Shown here piece by piece: positions 61,436 through 64,000 of a stretch of DNA of 64,000 bases. The first letter of the stretch is position 1, and every line of letters begins with the position of its first letter. Origin of the DNA: Cellulomonas uda (GTDB lineage: Bacteria > Actinomycetota > Actinomycetes > Actinomycetales > Cellulomonadaceae). The stretch lies in assembly GCF_006538705.1 (NCBI RefSeq), contig NZ_BJLP01000008.1, forward strand, positions 1-64,000. Direction: 5' to 3'. Under the pieces are notes generated by a model, which was not told the origin of the DNA, did no database searches, and was given only the letters and a program-made list of their open reading frames with translations. Both the position numbers and the translations under genes were made by a program.

Positions 61436-61444
61436 CTAGTCGAG
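61427..61444. other. Perfect 18-bp palindrome at the junction of two stops
   Basis: CTCGACTAGCTAGTCGAG. The two centre TAG/CTA triplets are the stop codons of the convergent CPBP and DUF308 genes, which therefore both end in Leu-Asp-stop. Contains the rare tetranucleotide CTAG twice. It could extrude as a hairpin-like dyad without a loop and may serve as a shared terminator element. Confidence 0.7.
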
Positions 61445-62020
61445 CACGACGCGGCGGGACCACGAGCGCACCGCGAACGCGCTCACCACCAGCAGCACGC
61501 CCGCGACCAGCGCGAACACCCCGAACAGGACCATGCCCACCGCGAGCGACTGCTGCGGGTTGAACGCGAGCAGCAGACCGATCGCCAGGTTCACCAGGCC
61601 GACCGCGAGCGCCGGGAACGCGGAGTCGTCGTCCTGCCGGCGCAGCACCACGGCCGCGACCACCCCCACGATCCCGACCACGAGGATCCACGCGGTCACC
61701 ACGTAGAACAGCACGAGCACCGTCGGATGCGGCCACGCCATCACCAGGACGCCCAGCCCCACCACGACCAGCCCCACCAGGACCTGCCACCCCGTCGCAC
61801 CCGGCGGGCGCTCCACGAGCGCCTGCAGGACGAGCAGCACGCCGTCGACCACGGCGAACACCCCGATGGTCCAGGCGACCGCGGTCAGCGTCTCGAGCGG
61901 GTGGAACACCATCAGCAGGCCCAGCGCGAGCAGGACCACACCCCGCAGCAGGGGCAACCACCAGACCCGGCGCAGCCCCGGGTCCGTCGAACGGCCGCTC
62001 TGGACGATCACGGTGCTCAC
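61436..62020 (-). CDS. HdeD-like DUF308 membrane protein
   Basis: 194 residues from ATG at 62020. Six hydrophobic helices in three repeats (WWLPLLRGVVLLALGLLMVFHPLETL; AWTIGVFAVVDGVLLVLQAL; WQVLVGLVVVGLGVLVMAW; and three more). Matches the DUF308/HdeD acid-resistance membrane family. Role unknown. Its stop lies in the 18-bp palindrome shared with the convergent gene. Confidence 0.85.
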   Translation of the reverse strand: MSTVIVQSGRSTDPGLRRVWWLPLLRGVVLLALGLLMVFHPLETLTAVAWTIGVFAVVDGVLLVLQALVERPPGATGWQVLVGLVVVGLGVLVMAWPHPTVLVLFYVVTAWILVVGIVGVVAAVVLRRQDDDSAFPALAVGLVNLAIGLLLAFNPQQSLAVGMVLFGVFALVAGVLLVVSAFAVRSWSRRVVLD

Positions 62021-62142
62021 GAGCGCTCCCCTCCCGTGGCGACGTGCGCCACGACCTGGCCCACCCCGCCGGCCCCCGGCCGTCGAGCCGCCGGTCGCCG
62101 CAGGTCACGGTCACCACCCGACCGCCCTCGCCACCGACCGCC

Positions 62143-62184
62143 TTGTCGCCACCGTAGACCCGTACCGGGACGAACGGGCGACAA
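62143..62184. promoter_or_regulatory. Long dyad upstream of the LPG-synthase-like gene
   Basis: TTGTCGCC (62143-62150) and GGCGACAA (62177-62184) are perfect 8-bp arms 26 bases apart, between the divergent DUF308 and LPG-synthase-like genes. Candidate operator; no regulator is known. Confidence 0.35.
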
Positions 62185-62233
62185 CCGCCCCGAACCGCGG
62201 GCGGCGGCGCACCACCGCCTTAGACTCGCGGTC

Positions 62234-64000
62234 ATGTCTTCGCGGGAGTCGGCCGGGTCCGCGTCGTCGCGACCCGCCGCGGCGGCGGACGGCCTCGTCA
62301 CGCCGCTGCCCGTCGCGACCGCGCACGGTGCCGGCCGGCCGGCCGCGACGCCCGACGACGAGCCCGGCATCCCCGGCCTGCCCGACCCCGACGACGACCG
62401 CGCGACCCGCGCCCGCGCCGAGGCCGAGGCGGCGACGATCGTCGTCGACGACCAGCCGACCGTCCGCGTGCACCACCCCAGCGACCTGATCTCCACGATC
62501 CTGTCCGCGCTCGGCGTCGCCGTCGTCATGGTGCTCGCGACCTACGCGCAGCACACCACCACGGGCGTCGCGGAGGACGTGCAGGGGTTCGCCACGCTGC
62601 TGCGCCGCATCCTGTTCGTGCCCGTGCAGGTGCTCGAGGGGTTCGTGACGCTCGTCGTGCCGCTCGCGGTCGGCATCGAGCTCGCGCTGCGCCGGCTCGG
62701 CCGCCAGCTCATCGAGGCGATCATCGCGGCGGCCCTCGCCGTCGCCGTCACCGCGGGCGTCGTGCTCGTCGTCCAGGGCGTCGGGTCCGACGAGCTCGTG
62801 CGCGGCCTGTCCGTGCGGATCGGCGGCACGTGGGAGCTCACCATCCCCGCGTACGTCGCGATGCTCGCGAGCCTGCTCACCGTCAGCGGCCCGCGCCAGC
62901 GCCGACGCTCCGTCGCCTGGTCGTGGCGGGCCGTGTGGATCGCCGTGGGCGTGCTCCTCATCACCGCGCAGGTCTCGCTCGCGGGGCTCGCCGTGGCGCT
63001 CCTGCTCGGGCGGCTGTGCGGGCTCGTCGTGCGGTACGTCTCCGGCGTGCGCAGCGAGCGCGCGTACGGCGCGAGCCTCGTCGCGGGCGTGCGGCGGGCC
63101 GGCTACGAGCCCGTGCGGCTGCGGCGCATCGCCGCCGACGACGACCCGGAGCGCGACGACGAGACCACCCACCAGCCCGCCGGCCAGGCCGCTGACCAGG
63201 CCGCTGACCAGGCAGCTGACCAAGCAGCCGGGTCCGCCGACGGGACCACCGACGGGGTGCACTCGGTCGCGCCGCCCCCCGCACCCGACGACGCGGCCGC
63301 CCGTGCGCTCGTCCGCTCCACGGGCTACCGCACCTACGAGCTGACGACCGACGACGGACCCCGCCTCGACCTCGTAGTCATCGACGGCGACCGCCAGGTC
63401 GCGGGCATGGTCTCGCGCGTGTGGCGGTCCGTGCGCCTGCGCGGCCTCGAGGGCCGGTCCGTGCAGTCGCTGCGGCAGACCGCCGAGCGCACCGCGCTGC
63501 TCAGCTACGCCGCCCGCGCCGCGGGCGTGCGCACCCCCGAGCTGCTGCGCGTCGCCGAGGCCCAGGACTCCATGCTCCTGGTCCAGGCGCACCCCGGCAC
63601 CGCCGTGCCCCTCACCGAGCTGCCCGACGAGGCGCTCACCGACGACGTGCTCCGCGAGATCTGGGCGCAGCTGCGCACCGCGCACGAGGCCGGGATCGCG
63701 CACCGCGCGCTCACGTCCGACACCGTGCTCGTCGAGGACCTGCTCGGCACCCCCATCGTGTGGGTCGTCGGCTGGGAGAACGGCTACGTCGCGTCGTCCG
63801 AGCTCGCGCGGCGCATGGACCTCACCCAGATGCTCGCGCTGCTCGCCCTGCGCGTCGGGGTCGAGCGCGCGCTGCAGTCCGCGGCCGAGTCGCTCGACGA
63901 CGACGACGTCGCCGCCGTCGGCCCGCTGCTGCAGGGCATCACGCTGCCCGAACGCACCCGCACCCAGGTGCGCCGCCACCGCAAGGTGCTGTCCGACCTG
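62234..64000 (+). CDS. LPG-synthase-transmembrane-like protein with degenerate kinase-like region (cut by the window edge)
   Basis: At least 589 residues from ATG at 62234; the frame is open to the last base, so the gene continues. Residues about 1-80 are a disordered acidic N-terminus. About 85-260 hold several hydrophobic helices (LISTILSALGVAVVMVLAT, IIAAALAVAVTAGVVLVVQG, IAVGVLLITAQVSLAGLAVALLLG), as in UPF0104 / lysylphosphatidylglycerol synthase TM proteins. After a repeat of ADQAADQA comes a soluble region like a decayed kinase (LDLVVIDGDRQVAGMVSRVWRS; HRALTSDTVLVED with the catalytic Asp lost; WVVGWENG). Related mycobacterial proteins move or make aminoacyl-lipids; the role here is not proven. 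Confidence 0.7.
   Translation, partial: MSSRESAGSASSRPAAAADGLVTPLPVATAHGAGRPAATPDDEPGIPGLPDPDDDRATRARAEAEAATIVVDDQPTVRVHHPSDLISTILSALGVAVVMVLATYAQHTTTGVAEDVQGFATLLRRILFVPVQVLEGFVTLVVPLAVGIELALRRLGRQLIEAIIAAALAVAVTAGVVLVVQGVGSDELVRGLSVRIGGTWELTIPAYVAMLASLLTVSGPRQRRRSVAWSWRAVWIAVGVLLITAQVSLAGLAVALLLGRLCGLVVRYVSGVRSERAYGASLVAGVRRAGYEPVRLRRIAADDDPERDDETTHQPAGQAADQAADQAADQAAGSADGTTDGVHSVAPPPAPDDAAARALVRSTGYRTYELTTDDGPRLDLVVIDGDRQVAGMVSRVWRSVRLRGLEGRSVQSLRQTAERTALLSYAARAAGVRTPELLRVAEAQDSMLLVQAHPGTAVPLTELPDEALTDDVLREIWAQLRTAHEAGIAHRALTSDTVLVEDLLGTPIVWVVGWENGYVASSELARRMDLTQMLALLALRVGVERALQSAAESLDDDDVAAVGPLLQGITLPERTRTQVRRHRKVLSDL

Noticed and set aside
1-64000. tRNA, rRNA or riboswitch genes
   Set aside because: I looked through the intergenic regions and saw no cloverleaf with a TTC-loop signature and no conserved riboswitch core; a covariance-model search was not possible here.

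Overview
The window is very GC-rich chromosomal DNA (third codon positions almost all G or C, many GTG starts, ATGA/GTGA overlaps between consecutive genes). It is from an actinobacterium, most likely Cellulomonas or a close relative in the Micrococcales. Pointers are a secreted GH10 xylanase, a MoxR/DUF58/DUF4129 cluster, CsoR copper control and the actinobacterial layout of the heme genes. I support 57 protein genes, the last one cut by the right edge. I saw no rRNA, tRNA, CRISPR array, insertion sequence or prophage.

Layout. 1-425: intergenic, with a paired hairpin repeat and a strong hairpin. 426-8366: ATP-grasp/alpha-E protein and transglutaminase, an unknown protein, a DinB-like protein, endonuclease IV diverging from a TetR regulator, and a THUMP-type RNA methyltransferase. 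8371-17212: acyltransferase and patatin, a thioredoxin-NHL protein, a GGDEF protein, heme oxygenase with an iron-box-like site, a small membrane protein and an S9 peptidase. 17590-23651: AbiEi/DUF559-like protein, a 712-bp gene-free stretch packed with repeats, a CopD-CtaG fusion diverging from a Rieske lipoprotein, and a lipoprotein. 23658-30681: E1alpha-E1beta-E2 2-oxoacid dehydrogenase operon behind a 35-bp palindrome, a HisC-like aminotransferase, the xylanase and a holin-like membrane protein. 30703-35048: a five-gene DUF58/MoxR/DUF4129 operon read leftward. 35289-37861: purB and an unknown gene. 38221-46835: heme synthesis (hemA divergent from hemE-hemY, then hemC-D-B-L). 46931-54226: a SWIM-family-like protein, a TauE-type exporter, two Rrf2 regulators and a complete sulfate ABC importer. 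54421-57767: csoR-copZ-copA. 57808-64000: an ABC-2 exporter with its regulator, a CPBP-family protein, a DUF308 protein and the start of an LPG-synthase-like membrane protein.

How the parts fit. The heme block makes tetrapyrrole from glutamyl-tRNA up to the oxidase step, and a heme oxygenase 24 kb away can release the iron again. The sulfate importer, paired Rrf2 regulators and TauE exporter look like one sulfur regulon, because related CTCG-type motifs precede both transcription units. Copper is sensed by CsoR at a perfect operator next to the chaperone and efflux ATPase.

The most unusual feature is a family of about 58-bp hairpin repeats. There are 14 units at five intergenic places, always in pairs and always offset by exactly 72 bp. 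I do not recognise this family from the literature. In-frame short-repeat expansions in many otherwise conserved proteins are a second genome-wide oddity.
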